Positions 46,867-54,659 of a stretch of 64,000 bases of DNA are shown in pieces. The notes beneath the pieces were generated by a model. That model saw only the letters and a program-made list of their open reading frames with translations. It ran no database searches and had not been told where the DNA came from. Every line of letters starts with the position of its first letter. Within the stretch, counting starts at the first letter, position 1. The translations under genes were made by a program, and so were the position numbers. Origin of the DNA: Pseudomonadota bacterium (GTDB lineage Bacteria > Pseudomonadota > Alphaproteobacteria > Reyranellales > Reyranellaceae); assembly GCA_018240685.1 (NCBI GenBank), contig JAFEFG010000001.1:23640-87639 (forward strand), given 5' to 3'.

Positions 46867-47472
46867 ATGGCGTCCATGGCACGACAGGATCAGGTCGCGA
46901 CCGCCTCAAGCGAGGGGTCAGGCGATGGTATTGGTCGCAAGCTGCGGCTTCGGCGCACCATCAAAGGATTTGCGCTGCAGGAGGTAGCCGAACGGGCGGA
47001 TATCTCGATCGGTCTTCTCAGCCAGATCGAGCGCGGGGTGACAACACCGTCGCTGAAATCGCTGCGGCAGATTTGTGCGGCGCTCGATATGCCGGTCGGC
47101 TGGCTGTTCGATGTGCCTGAGGGCGATCATGATGACGTCGTGGTACGGGCCACGGCGCGACGCGGGCTCACGCTCGGCCCCAAGGGCATGACAAAGGAAC
47201 TGCTTTCGCCCGATACCGTGCCGGGCATCCAGATGATCCGGATCATCATCCAGCCCGGCGGATCCTCGGGCGACCAGCCCTACAACAACGAAAGCGGCGC
47301 CAAGTGCGGTACCGTCCTCGACGGTACGCTCGGCCTCGAAGTGGCTGGTCAGAGCTATGTCCTCGCCGCCGGCGACAGTTTTGCGTTTTCGGCAGAGAAG
47401 CTGCACCGCTTCTGGTGCATTGGCGATCAGGCGGTCGAACTGATCTGGGTGGTCACGCCCGCCGTCTACTAG
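46867..47472 (+). CDS. XRE family transcriptional regulator with C-terminal cupin domain (PuuR-like)
   Basis: A 201-residue regulator. An XRE helix-turn-helix spans about residues 24-78 (RTIKGFALQEVAERADISIG, then LLSQIERGVTTPSLKSLRQI), followed by a cupin from about 110 (GTVLDGTLGLEVAGQSYVLA, then GDSFAFSAEKLHRFWC). Regulators of this type often repress polyamine or amino-acid catabolism. It is divergent from the hyuA operon, its likely target. The start has an AGGGAGGG site. Confidence 0.9.
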   Translation: MASMARQDQVATASSEGSGDGIGRKLRLRRTIKGFALQEVAERADISIGLLSQIERGVTTPSLKSLRQICAALDMPVGWLFDVPEGDHDDVVVRATARRGLTLGPKGMTKELLSPDTVPGIQMIRIIIQPGGSSGDQPYNNESGAKCGTVLDGTLGLEVAGQSYVLAAGDSFAFSAEKLHRFWCIGDQAVELIWVVTPAVY

Positions 47473-47478
47473 AGATGA

Positions 47479-47517
47479 GGGCCGGCCCGAGCTGCGCGCC
47501 GGTCCGCAAAAACGGAC
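47479..47517 (+). terminator. Overlapping hairpins after the XRE-cupin gene
   Basis: GGGCCGGC (47479-47486) pairs with GCCGGTCC (47498-47505), eight pairs with one wobble. GTCCG (47502-47506) and CGGAC (47513-47517) form a second hairpin sharing bases with the first. These follow the stop at 47472 and probably end the transcript; the tail is only weakly T-rich. Confidence 0.45.
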
Positions 47518-47534
47518 TTCCCGACGCTGTCGTC

Positions 47535-47600
47535 TCAGGCCTGCCAGTTGTCGGGCACCGCGACTGCGATCGACGTCAGACAGGCATATCGGGATGTCAT
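47535..47600 (-). CDS. Small ORF, 21-codon peptide with very strong ribosome-binding site
   Basis: Reading the minus strand, ATG at 47600 begins a peptide opening MTSRYACLTSIAVAVPDNW and ending in TGA at 47535. Just upstream is GAGGGAGGAA (47607-47616 as read on the plus strand), an almost ideal Shine-Dalgarno with a six-base spacer. It is too short to be in a standard ORF list. It lies between the SDR gene (197 bases upstream) and the convergent XRE-cupin gene. One cysteine and a YACLTS motif are present. I do not recognise it; it could be a leader, a regulatory peptide or a precursor. Confidence 0.4.
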   Translation of the reverse strand: MTSRYACLTSIAVAVPDNWQA

Positions 47601-47796
47601 TGCGTTTCCTCCCTCGGCCGGAAAGCGACCGCGGGTTGAACGCCTTCGTTGACCTTGTCTTGCGGCCCAACTGCTTTTGCCGGTCCACAGCCGCGCATCG
47701 CGATCGCACGCGCCGTCCAGTCGGATGAAGCGTCGCGCACGCTCCGGCAGCTTCACCGGATTCGACGCGATGGAATGATCGGGGAGCCTGTCGCTC
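47601..47796. other. Intergenic upstream of the 21-codon ORF
   Basis: The 196 bases between the SDR stop and the 21-codon ORF contain its ribosome-binding site. I find no other gene. Confidence 0.45.
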
Positions 47797-48588
47797 CTAC
47801 AGGGCCATGAAGCCGCCGTCGGCGCACAGCACGTGCCCGACAACGAACGAAGCGGCGCCGGAAGCCAGCCAGACCACCGCCTCCGCCACTTCCTCGGGCT
47901 TGCCCATGCGGCGCAGCGGCAGGCCGGCTGCGACGGCATTCATGTCCATGATCTTCGAGGCCAGCATCATGTCGGTGACGACACGCCCGGGCGCCACCGC
48001 ATTGATGCGCACGCCTTTCTCCGCATATTCCATCGCCGCCGAGCGCGTCAGCGAGATCACGGCGGCCTTGGATGCCGAGTAGAGGGCGAGGCCCGGATTG
48101 GGATTGCGCAGGCCGCTTACCGAGGCGTTGACGACGATGGCGCCGCCGCCGCGCTCGGCCATGTGGCGGATCTGATGCTGCAGGCAGAGATAGACCGAGC
48201 GGACATTGGTATCGAACACCCGGTCGTAGAGTCCCGCATCCTGCTCCGCGATCGTCGCGCGCGGCTCCTGATAGCCTGCGTTGTTGAAGGCGACGTCGAG
48301 TCGGCCGTGATCCGCCAGGATCGTGCGATGAAGGTCGGCGAGCGCATCGGGGCTGGTGACATCGGTCGGAATGAAGCGGCCAGTGGCGCCGATGGCCGAG
48401 AGGGCGGCGACCGCCGCGTCGCCCTCGGTCCGACGCCGGCCGGCGATCACGACCAGTGCACCGCGACGGGCGAAGGCGAGCGCGGCGGCGCGCCCGATCC
48501 CGGTGGCACCGCCGGTAACCAGGACGACCTTCCCTTCAAAATCCCGTACCGGCTTCTCCGACACCGGCTGCTCTGTGTGCCCGCTCAT
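47797..48588 (-). CDS. SDR family oxidoreductase (3-oxoacyl-ACP reductase-like)
   Basis: A 263-residue classical short-chain dehydrogenase. The NAD(P)-binding TGGATGIGRAAALAFARRGA is present, the conserved NNAG appears in VAFNNAGYQEP, and the catalytic YxxxK is YSASKAAVISLTRSAAMEYA. The C-terminal substrate loop GHVLCADGGF is typical. I start at the ATG at 48588; the frame upstream to 49047 overlaps the TetR gene. It is coupled to TetR by ATGA. Confidence 0.88.
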   Translation of the reverse strand: MSGHTEQPVSEKPVRDFEGKVVLVTGGATGIGRAAALAFARRGALVVIAGRRRTEGDAAVAALSAIGATGRFIPTDVTSPDALADLHRTILADHGRLDVAFNNAGYQEPRATIAEQDAGLYDRVFDTNVRSVYLCLQHQIRHMAERGGGAIVVNASVSGLRNPNPGLALYSASKAAVISLTRSAAMEYAEKGVRINAVAPGRVVTDMMLASKIMDMNAVAAGLPLRRMGKPEEVAEAVVWLASGAASFVVGHVLCADGGFMAL

Positions 48589-49211
48589 GCTGCATGCTCC
48601 GCCGCGCCGACGCTTGCGCGCAGGCAGAACCGGGTGATCTGTTCCACGAGCTGGCGATCGGCTCGCGCCCCAGTGCCCTTGGCGGGCGCCAGCGGCCCGA
48701 TCAATGCCTCCATGAAGGCGCCCACGATGCAGGCAGCGGCCACCGCCGGGTCGAGTCGCGGGAAGACGCTGCGCATGATCCCCTCCCGCAGGATGCGCTC
48801 GAAGCAGCGTGCCAGTTGCGACCGGTAGTCGAGACGCACTCTCTCGACCTCCGGATCGGCGGGCTCGGCGATCATTGCGTAAGCCAGGCAGCGCCCGCGC
48901 AGGGCGCGTTCGGCGAAGACGCGGATCGCGGATTCGAGCTTTTCGATTGGTGCGCCGCCGGCGTCCGCCACCGCCTTGACGATGCCGACCTCGTGGGCCG
49001 AGACCGTGGCCACGACCTCGGCGCAGAGCTCGGCCTTGGACGGCCAATGGCGATAGACCGTTCCTGTGGCGACATCGGCTTTGCGGGCGACGTGATCGAT
49101 CCGGGCCACTGACCAGCCGCCGTTGGCGACGAGATCGCGCGCCGCCGCCAGGATGCGTGCCCGCGTGTCGGCCATTCTCTGGGTTGTATTGGCGGTCTGT
49201 CTATAAACCAT
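48585..49211 (-). CDS. TetR-family transcriptional regulator
   Basis: A 208-residue TetR protein. The HTH is near the N-terminus (ARILAAARDLVANGGWSVAR followed by KADVATGTVYRHWPSKAELC). It stands upstream of and overlaps the SDR gene by ATGA, so both are probably cotranscribed and self-regulated. I choose the ATG at 49211; an alternative longer frame reaches 49262. The effector is unknown. Confidence 0.88.
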   Translation of the reverse strand: MVYRQTANTTQRMADTRARILAAARDLVANGGWSVARIDHVARKADVATGTVYRHWPSKAELCAEVVATVSAHEVGIVKAVADAGGAPIEKLESAIRVFAERALRGRCLAYAMIAEPADPEVERVRLDYRSQLARCFERILREGIMRSVFPRLDPAVAAACIVGAFMEALIGPLAPAKGTGARADRQLVEQITRFCLRASVGAAEHAA

Positions 49212-49637
49212 GTACGTTTCGCTCTGTTGCACCCGGGCTTGGACCGGAAACCATCGTATCAAGAAATGAATATTGATTCAGTTTTTGGCGTCAAGGATTC
49301 CATCTGCATGATCCGCGGGGCTCTCCGATCAAGCCGGTTATGCCTGCGGCCGAAGGTGCACCAGCGCGTTGCCACGCAGGCTCTTTCGACTTGCGATACC
49401 TTGTGCAATCGCTGCCGGTGGCTGTCTCAACGCGGCATTGTAATTGCAACGTTTCGGCCGCGAGTGGCGTTGACCAACCCAAGTGGACGAATGCGTCCCT
49501 GGATCGGCGAAAGGGCGTCGTCGTCGATCCACTCAATGCGTTGTGGAAGGGGAAGGGCGATGCAATTTTTCGGTGGGACTTCAAAGACCTCGGATGGCGA
49601 ATTACCTATAGACAAAGAAACCGCGCGGTAGTCGCCA
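49212..49637. other. Intergenic, no gene recognised
   Basis: This 426-base gap between divergent starts is less GC-rich than its surroundings (for example around 49266-49290). It presumably contains the TetR promoter and operator. Several short open frames overlap here but none shows coding character. Confidence 0.5.
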
Positions 49638-50423
49638 ATGGCTCGTAAGCGTCCGTCACGGCATACCGATGACCAATTCGCGCTTTTCGTCGAAAGGGTC
49701 AGGGACTCACTGGAAGGCGAGGAGGGAGAGAAGTTCGACGAGGCCGTAAGCAGGCTGATGCGTCAGGCCAGCCGAGGCACGGACCAATGTCCGTTGAACG
49801 ATGTGGCAGAGCCGGCATCAGCGGAATCGCCGGCCGCGATGCTGCCCGAGCGGCCGCCGTTCGAGAAGATCGAGAAGGCGGCGCAGGAGACGGTCGAGGG
49901 CCGAAACGCCCTGATGCTGCTGATCGGGCAGCTGGTCTTCAGTTGGTCGAACAATGAGAGCCTGCTGGTCTATGTCCTCATGCTCCTCATGGGAACCGAC
50001 GAGCCGGCGGCGGCGATCGTGTTCGCGACGCTGAATACGACCCGCGCCCGCCTGGAATTGGTGCGGCGGCTCATGTTGCTCAAGGTCGTCGATCCGTCGG
50101 TCCGCCGCGAGCTCGAGGCCGTCATCGAACGCTTCAACGAGGCTGGCCGCGTCCGTAACGAACTCCTCCACGCCATGTATTCCGTGAACGACCGGGGCGA
50201 GATCACCCATACGCAGGCGATGCGCTTCGTCGAGAAGCGAGGCCGGATATCCTTCGGCGACCGCAATCCGATGGACCAGAAGCGGATAGAAGAGTTGAGA
50301 CAGGTCAGGGAACAACTGCGGCTGCTCAACCGCATGTTGTGGGATCTCCTGCCGCGTCTCAGCAAATCCCTGCGGGGCGGACCCATGCAGGGATTGCGCG
50401 CGAAGGAAGCTGACGTGCAATAG
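49638..50423 (+). CDS. Hypothetical protein with HEPN-like R-x4-H motif
   Basis: A 261-residue mainly alpha-helical protein with no signal peptide. The first 70 residues look disordered or linker-like. Residues 90-185 form helices ending in EAGRVRNELLHAMYSVNDRG, where R173-x4-H178 matches the R-x(4-6)-H motif that marks HEPN ribonuclease-like domains. Context gives no partner antitoxin; the neighbour is a zinc-ribbon fragment. It lacks a visible ribosome-binding site. The motif alone is weak evidence, and the function is unassigned. Confidence 0.6.
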   Translation: MARKRPSRHTDDQFALFVERVRDSLEGEEGEKFDEAVSRLMRQASRGTDQCPLNDVAEPASAESPAAMLPERPPFEKIEKAAQETVEGRNALMLLIGQLVFSWSNNESLLVYVLMLLMGTDEPAAAIVFATLNTTRARLELVRRLMLLKVVDPSVRRELEAVIERFNEAGRVRNELLHAMYSVNDRGEITHTQAMRFVEKRGRISFGDRNPMDQKRIEELRQVREQLRLLNRMLWDLLPRLSKSLRGGPMQGLRAKEADVQ

Positions 50424-50445
50424 CGCGCCCCTTTGGGGGCGCGCT
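50422..50445. terminator. Perfect hairpin overlapping the stop codon of the HEPN-like gene
   Basis: AGCGCGCCCC (50422-50431) pairs perfectly with GGGGCGCGCT (50436-50445) around TTTG. The left arm overlaps the TAG stop at 50421-50423. It ends just before the convergent zinc-ribbon gene and may terminate from both sides. No T-run follows. Confidence 0.55.
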
Positions 50446-50455
50446 GTCGCAACAG

Positions 50456-50929
50456 TCACGCCGGCGCGTGAGTCTCGACGTTTCCGTCCTTCCGGCTGCC
50501 CTTGTCGCCGGCGGCCAGATTCAGCATGACGGCGTCATCACCGATCGCTGCCTCCTCGAGCCGGCGCAACATCGCCGATGCCGTCTTGAAGGAAACATTC
50601 AAGATCCGCTGCAGGTGATGGGGCCGCATGGGCCTGGTGCCACCGTTGGTCAGATAGATGGCCTGCAGCCACTTGTGCAAAGGAACGTGGCTGGAGCTGA
50701 AAATCGTGCCGTATGTGATCGAGAAGCTCCTGCGGCACGCATAGCACTTGTGCGCGCCCAATCGCGTCGAGGCCCCGTTGAGCTTGCCCACTCTGCCGCG
50801 CACACCACAACGCGGACAAACGGGCCCATCCGGCCACAAGATCCCTTCCAAATATCGATGTGCACTCAGCTCGTCTGCGAAGCGCGCAAGGCCGCTCCGC
50901 AGATCGCAGTCTACGATCTCCGAGTTCAT
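50456..50929 (-). CDS. IS1595-type transposase zinc-ribbon domain protein, truncated
   Basis: A 157-residue protein matching only the N-terminal region of IS1595-type (ISXO2-like) transposases. It has a zinc ribbon with C38-x2-C41 (VCPRCGV) and C62-x2-C65 (KCYACRRSFS), then SITYGTIFSSSHVPLHKWLQ and LQRILNVSFKTASAMLRRLE, as in family members. The DDE catalytic domain that normally follows is absent. The frame is clean, so this may be a decayed remnant or a domesticated DNA-binding protein. The start is ATG at 50929. Confidence 0.75.
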   Translation of the reverse strand: MNSEIVDCDLRSGLARFADELSAHRYLEGILWPDGPVCPRCGVRGRVGKLNGASTRLGAHKCYACRRSFSITYGTIFSSSHVPLHKWLQAIYLTNGGTRPMRPHHLQRILNVSFKTASAMLRRLEEAAIGDDAVMLNLAAGDKGSRKDGNVETHAPA

Positions 50930-51593
50930 ATGTTTCACCCTTCCCACCCACGCGCATTTATGCACAAAACGCGCGCCGATGCATGCTTGACTTTGACTGG
51001 GTCACACTGGTCAAAGAATTTTCAGCAGTTGGAAACCTAAGCGGGCGTATTGCGTTTCGGGTTGCTTCGAGTGATCTGATCCAGCTGCGGTCGTTGGTCG
51101 CGCATCGGCATCCGGGCACGTCGCCAGAGGCCGCTCCCTCCAGGCCGGCATCGCTCATCTGCCGCCAATCAAGAACATTTTCCCGTTATCGAACGGCTGG
51201 GGGAGCGCTTTGCGTTAGCCGACCCACGGTCGCGCGTTGGGGTCTCGGTACTCCGATTGAGCGGAAAAGGCGCGAGCGAAACAATGTGCGCGCAAATCGG
51301 AGCCGGGAACGCCGCACAACTGCAACGTGTTGCGTTCCGATTGCCAGGCAGAAGCGCCGAAGCCGTCGCAATTCCTCCATCGGTCGATTTGCATGGTGCG
51401 CGCAGAACCGGAGGAAACCATGCCGCCCTGCTGAACCCGACTCTCCTGTCGCGCTTCGGTCCTGGCGACCGTGGGCACGACATCGCAGCGGGCGCCTCAC
51501 GTGCGCATGTCTCGCAAATAGATGGATCGCGGACATGGCTCGGCCGGGTGCCGAATTCGAAATGCTCAACCTTTCAATTTCAGGAGACAAGTC
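50930..51593. other. Intergenic, no gene recognised
   Basis: This 664-base gap between divergent genes contains only overlapping open frames with poor coding character. It contains one tiny start (ATG at 51420) preceded by a GGAGG, encoding four residues. It presumably carries promoters for the secretion island on its right. Confidence 0.5.
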
Positions 51594-52586
51594 ATGTCCG
51601 GTTACAACGACCACAACAACGATCCGATGTCCGAGCTCCAGGGGCAGCTCCAGGGGCAGGGACAAGGCCAGCTGAACCTGCAGGGTCAGGGCCAGGGTCA
51701 GGGTCAGGCCAACCTTCAGGGCCAGGGTCAGGCCCAGCTCGGTCTTCAGGGCCAAGGCCAGGGTCAGGGTCAGCTGCAGGGGCAGAGCCAGTCTGAGGCT
51801 CAGACTGCGGCCCAGGCCGTCGCCCAGTCCGTCGATTCCAGCAACGACAACGCGAACGGCAACGGCAACCTGAATGGCAACGGCAACCTGAACGGCAACG
51901 CCAACTTCGACGCCAACGGGAACCTGAACGGCAACGACAACCACAACGCCAACAGCGACACCAACTCGCTGTCCAACGCGACGTCGAATGTCGATCACAA
52001 CACCAACGGCATCGACAACGCGGTCAACAACGCCGTCAACAACACCGTCAACTCGACGGTCAACGTCAGCGTCGATCTGTCGGCGAGCGATCTCAAGCCG
52101 CATCTCGACGCGTCGATCAATGTCGATCACAACGACGGCATCGCGTTCTCGATGCCGAGCGAGGTGGCCCAGTATGTCAACGGAGATGGCAACAACTCCA
52201 TCTTCAATCTCGACCAGGTCAACAACCTCGTCAGCAACGGGCATCTGTCCGACGCGTCCGTGAGCTTCAGCGCTTCCGTGGGCGGCAGCGGCGGCGGCTA
52301 CGACATGCTCCACGATCCGTCGGGCCACGTGCCGACAAGCATCTTCTCGCAGACGGCGACGGCGACGGGCGGTTCGGTGTCCGGCGACGGTGCCTATGCG
52401 GCCGCGCACGACAACAGCCCGACCTCGGTGACGGAGAACGCGAGCGCTCCGATCACCCAGGATGCGTTCACGCAGAGCATCGTGATGGGGGCGAACATCC
52501 AGTTCAACTCCGCGAGCTTCAACGTCGTGGGTCACGACTCGATCACGACCGACGGCGGCGCCATGGGGCACGGTGGCCACAGCTGA
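51594..52586 (+). CDS. Repeat-rich putative type I secretion cargo (Gln-Gly and Asn-Gly repeats)
   Basis: A 330-residue low-complexity protein with no N-terminal signal peptide. Residues 16-65 are a Q-G and L-Q-G repeat (for example LQGQGQGQLNLQGQGQ), and residues 84-124 are an N-G/N-x repeat (NGNGNLNGNGNLNGNANFDA). Further Asn-rich residues lead to a Ser/Thr-rich region and a glycine/histidine end (GGAMGHGGHS). It lacks the GGxGxD repeats of RTX toxins. It precedes a second repeat protein and a T1SS pair, so secretion is inferred. A ribosome-binding site is at 51582-51586. Confidence 0.8.
   Translation: MSGYNDHNNDPMSELQGQLQGQGQGQLNLQGQGQGQGQANLQGQGQAQLGLQGQGQGQGQLQGQSQSEAQTAAQAVAQSVDSSNDNANGNGNLNGNGNLNGNANFDANGNLNGNDNHNANSDTNSLSNATSNVDHNTNGIDNAVNNAVNNTVNSTVNVSVDLSASDLKPHLDASINVDHNDGIAFSMPSEVAQYVNGDGNNSIFNLDQVNNLVSNGHLSDASVSFSASVGGSGGGYDMLHDPSGHVPTSIFSQTATATGGSVSGDGAYAAAHDNSPTSVTENASAPITQDAFTQSIVMGANIQFNSASFNVVGHDSITTDGGAMGHGGHS
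51639..51788 (+). repeat. Tandem Gln-Gly coding repeat
   Basis: DNA for residues 16-65 is a run of short CAG/GGN codon repeats (cagggtcagggccaggg and variants), encoding L-Q-G-Q-G-Q. Such runs are prone to slippage and length variation. Confidence 0.7.
51843..51965 (+). repeat. Tandem Asn-Gly coding repeat
   Basis: Codons for residues 84-124 repeat AAC GGC and AAC CTG AAC GGC, giving N-G-N-L-N-G. The tract is continuous with the gene and separate from the Gln-Gly block. Confidence 0.65.
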
Positions 52587-52716
52587 GTTGAGTCAGTTGG
52601 GCTAGCGTAGGGTTTCGCCCGGTCGCGTGTGGGCGGCCGGGCGGAATCTTCGACCAGTTGAGAGATCGAGTGGACGGCCGGAAGGCCGGGATGGAACCGC
52701 GCACCCGGGGGATGCA

Positions 52717-54645
52717 ATGCTGCCTGGCAGGAAGAGCGAGTTCATTTCCCGATTTGTCGGCCAACTGCACATTCCCCTGGAGGCATTCGGTGTAGAGATC
52801 GACTACGGCAGCGCCTACGAGAGGCACGGCATGGCGCCGACTGGCGCGTTGCCGGTGGTCGCTCCCATGCCTTTACCCGTCGTGGAGGACCTCGATACGC
52901 AGGGTTCTCCTCGGCCGCATGACGCTCCTCCGGATGCATGGAATCTTTTCGGACCGGAGGCGTTGTCGCCGTCTTTGCCGCGCGCAATGCTCCCCGCGCT
53001 CGGCACTCCTCCACCGCTGCTGCCGCTTTCCCCCGCGCCCCATGGCGGCGGTGGCGGCGGTGGAGGGGAAGACGACGTCGTGCGGATCGACGTGTCGTAT
53101 CAGGGCAGCGGCGATCAGATGGATCTGCGCGTCGTGCAGGTCAATCAGCTGAGCAGTGACGACACCGTCCTGAATTCCGACGGGCAGGCGCGGGCATGGC
53201 CCGTGCATAGCGGGCCCGATCTGGCGACCCTGGAAGCCACGGCCGCGCATCACATTCCGCACGCGTATGCGCACACGATGCTGACCTCGCCCGAGTCGAT
53301 CGTCGCGACATTGACCGATCTCGGCAATCATGTCTCGGGGAGCCCTCCGGCGACGCTGACCGAAGGCACGGTCGTGGACGGCCGGGCGGTGGCTCCGGAT
53401 GCGTCGCCGCCCGCCGACCCCACGACCGCGATTCCGGCGGCACCGACGGACCATCATGCGAACATGGCGGTTGTCGAAACCGGAGGCAATCTGTCCGCGA
53501 ATTTTGCCGGCGTGGCCAGCGAAACCGGCGCCACGGGCACGCTGGTGGTGCTGGGCGACAGCTACAAGAGCGACGCCATCATCCAGACCAACGTGCTCGT
53601 CGATCACGCGACGGTCGAGGGGACGGCGCCGACGGCGGCGCTGCAGACCGGCGGGGATGCCGCCAACAACGTTGCCGAGTTCGTGCACACGCTCGACCAG
53701 AACCCCTATTCGCTGGGCTTCTTCGGCGGGCTGCACTGGCACGTCGATACGCTTCCCGGCAACTACTACAACATCGACCTGGTCACGCAGTACAACTACC
53801 TGTCCGATCGGGACCTGGTGCAGCAAACCGCCACCGATCACTTCAAGTTCGTCGAGACGGGGGCGAACGAGCAGGGGAACCAGCTCGTGGCCACGAACAT
53901 CGATCCGGTGCACTACGACCTGGTCGTCGTCACTGGCAACTACTACAGCACCAACTGGATCTTCCAGACCAACGTTCTGCTCAACAACGACTACGTATCG
54001 GTCGATGCAGGATCCGGCGGCGCGGGCCACGAAACGGTGTCGACCGGCGCCAACTGGCTGATGAACAGCGCGCAAATCATCGACTATTCCGGCCCGGCCC
54101 AGCCGATGTCGTCCGAACTGCAGGCGATCGCCAATGCGCTGCACAACAGCGACACGTCGTTGGACACCAGCGCCGGCCTCGCGATTCCCGGCAATGGAAG
54201 CCTGGATCTCAACGTGCTGTTCATCAACGGCAACTACTACGACCTGAACGTCCTGCAACAGACGAATGTCGTCAATGACAGTGACACGGTCATGCAGACG
54301 TTGGCCAACGGCGAGTCCGGCTACGTGGCGACGGGGGGCAACAACCTGTCGAACCAGGCGATCCTGATCGATGTCGGCCCGACCGCGGGAGCATTCGTGG
54401 GAGGCCATCAATATACCGAGGCCGTCCTGGTGCAGACCAATATCATGACGCAGTCGGCCGCTGTTTCTCCGGCGCCGGACGGCATCGTGACCAACAATCC
54501 GCAGGCGCTGGCGCCGGAAGCGGCGGCCATCATCCAGCACGATCCGGGCCCGTCGTCCGCGTCGGTTGATCATCCGGCACCCGCGCCCACGACCGATGCC
54601 ATGTCGCATCCGACGCCCGACCCGTTGAGCAGCGTCCTTTCCTGA
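52717..54645 (+). CDS. Putative repeat-containing secreted protein (second T1SS cargo candidate)
   Basis: A 642-residue protein. The first 115 residues are variable with a Pro-rich and glycine-run linker (residues 109-117). About five units of roughly 50 residues follow, each built as [G-x-x-Y-x5-Q-T/Y-N-x4-D...]-[T-G-x-N-x3-N-x-x-x-I/V-D]. Examples are LPGNYYNIDLVTQYNYL, VTGNYYSTNWIFQTNVL and INGNYYDLNVLQQTNVV, with TGANEQGNQLVATNID and TGGNNLSNQAILIDV as their second halves. No RTX or signal peptide is seen. I choose the ATG at 52717 over an earlier GTG at 52627. Confidence 0.8.
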   Translation: MLPGRKSEFISRFVGQLHIPLEAFGVEIDYGSAYERHGMAPTGALPVVAPMPLPVVEDLDTQGSPRPHDAPPDAWNLFGPEALSPSLPRAMLPALGTPPPLLPLSPAPHGGGGGGGGEDDVVRIDVSYQGSGDQMDLRVVQVNQLSSDDTVLNSDGQARAWPVHSGPDLATLEATAAHHIPHAYAHTMLTSPESIVATLTDLGNHVSGSPPATLTEGTVVDGRAVAPDASPPADPTTAIPAAPTDHHANMAVVETGGNLSANFAGVASETGATGTLVVLGDSYKSDAIIQTNVLVDHATVEGTAPTAALQTGGDAANNVAEFVHTLDQNPYSLGFFGGLHWHVDTLPGNYYNIDLVTQYNYLSDRDLVQQTATDHFKFVETGANEQGNQLVATNIDPVHYDLVVVTGNYYSTNWIFQTNVLLNNDYVSVDAGSGGAGHETVSTGANWLMNSAQIIDYSGPAQPMSSELQAIANALHNSDTSLDTSAGLAIPGNGSLDLNVLFINGNYYDLNVLQQTNVVNDSDTVMQTLANGESGYVATGGNNLSNQAILIDVGPTAGAFVGGHQYTEAVLVQTNIMTQSAAVSPAPDGIVTNNPQALAPEAAAIIQHDPGPSSASVDHPAPAPTTDAMSHPTPDPLSSVLS

Positions 54646-54659
54646 CCGGTGCCCGAGCC

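Noticed and set aside
51410..51434. Four-codon ORF (ATG CCG CCC TGC TGA) with a perfect GGAGG upstream
   Set aside because: Too short to judge; chance match is likely in a 664-base gap.
51639..51965. Possible CRISPR array
   Set aside because: Repeats are in-frame codon repeats inside a protein, without unique spacers of uniform length.
51594..54645. RTX calcium-binding toxin
   Set aside because: No GGxGxD nonapeptide repeats are present in either cargo candidate.
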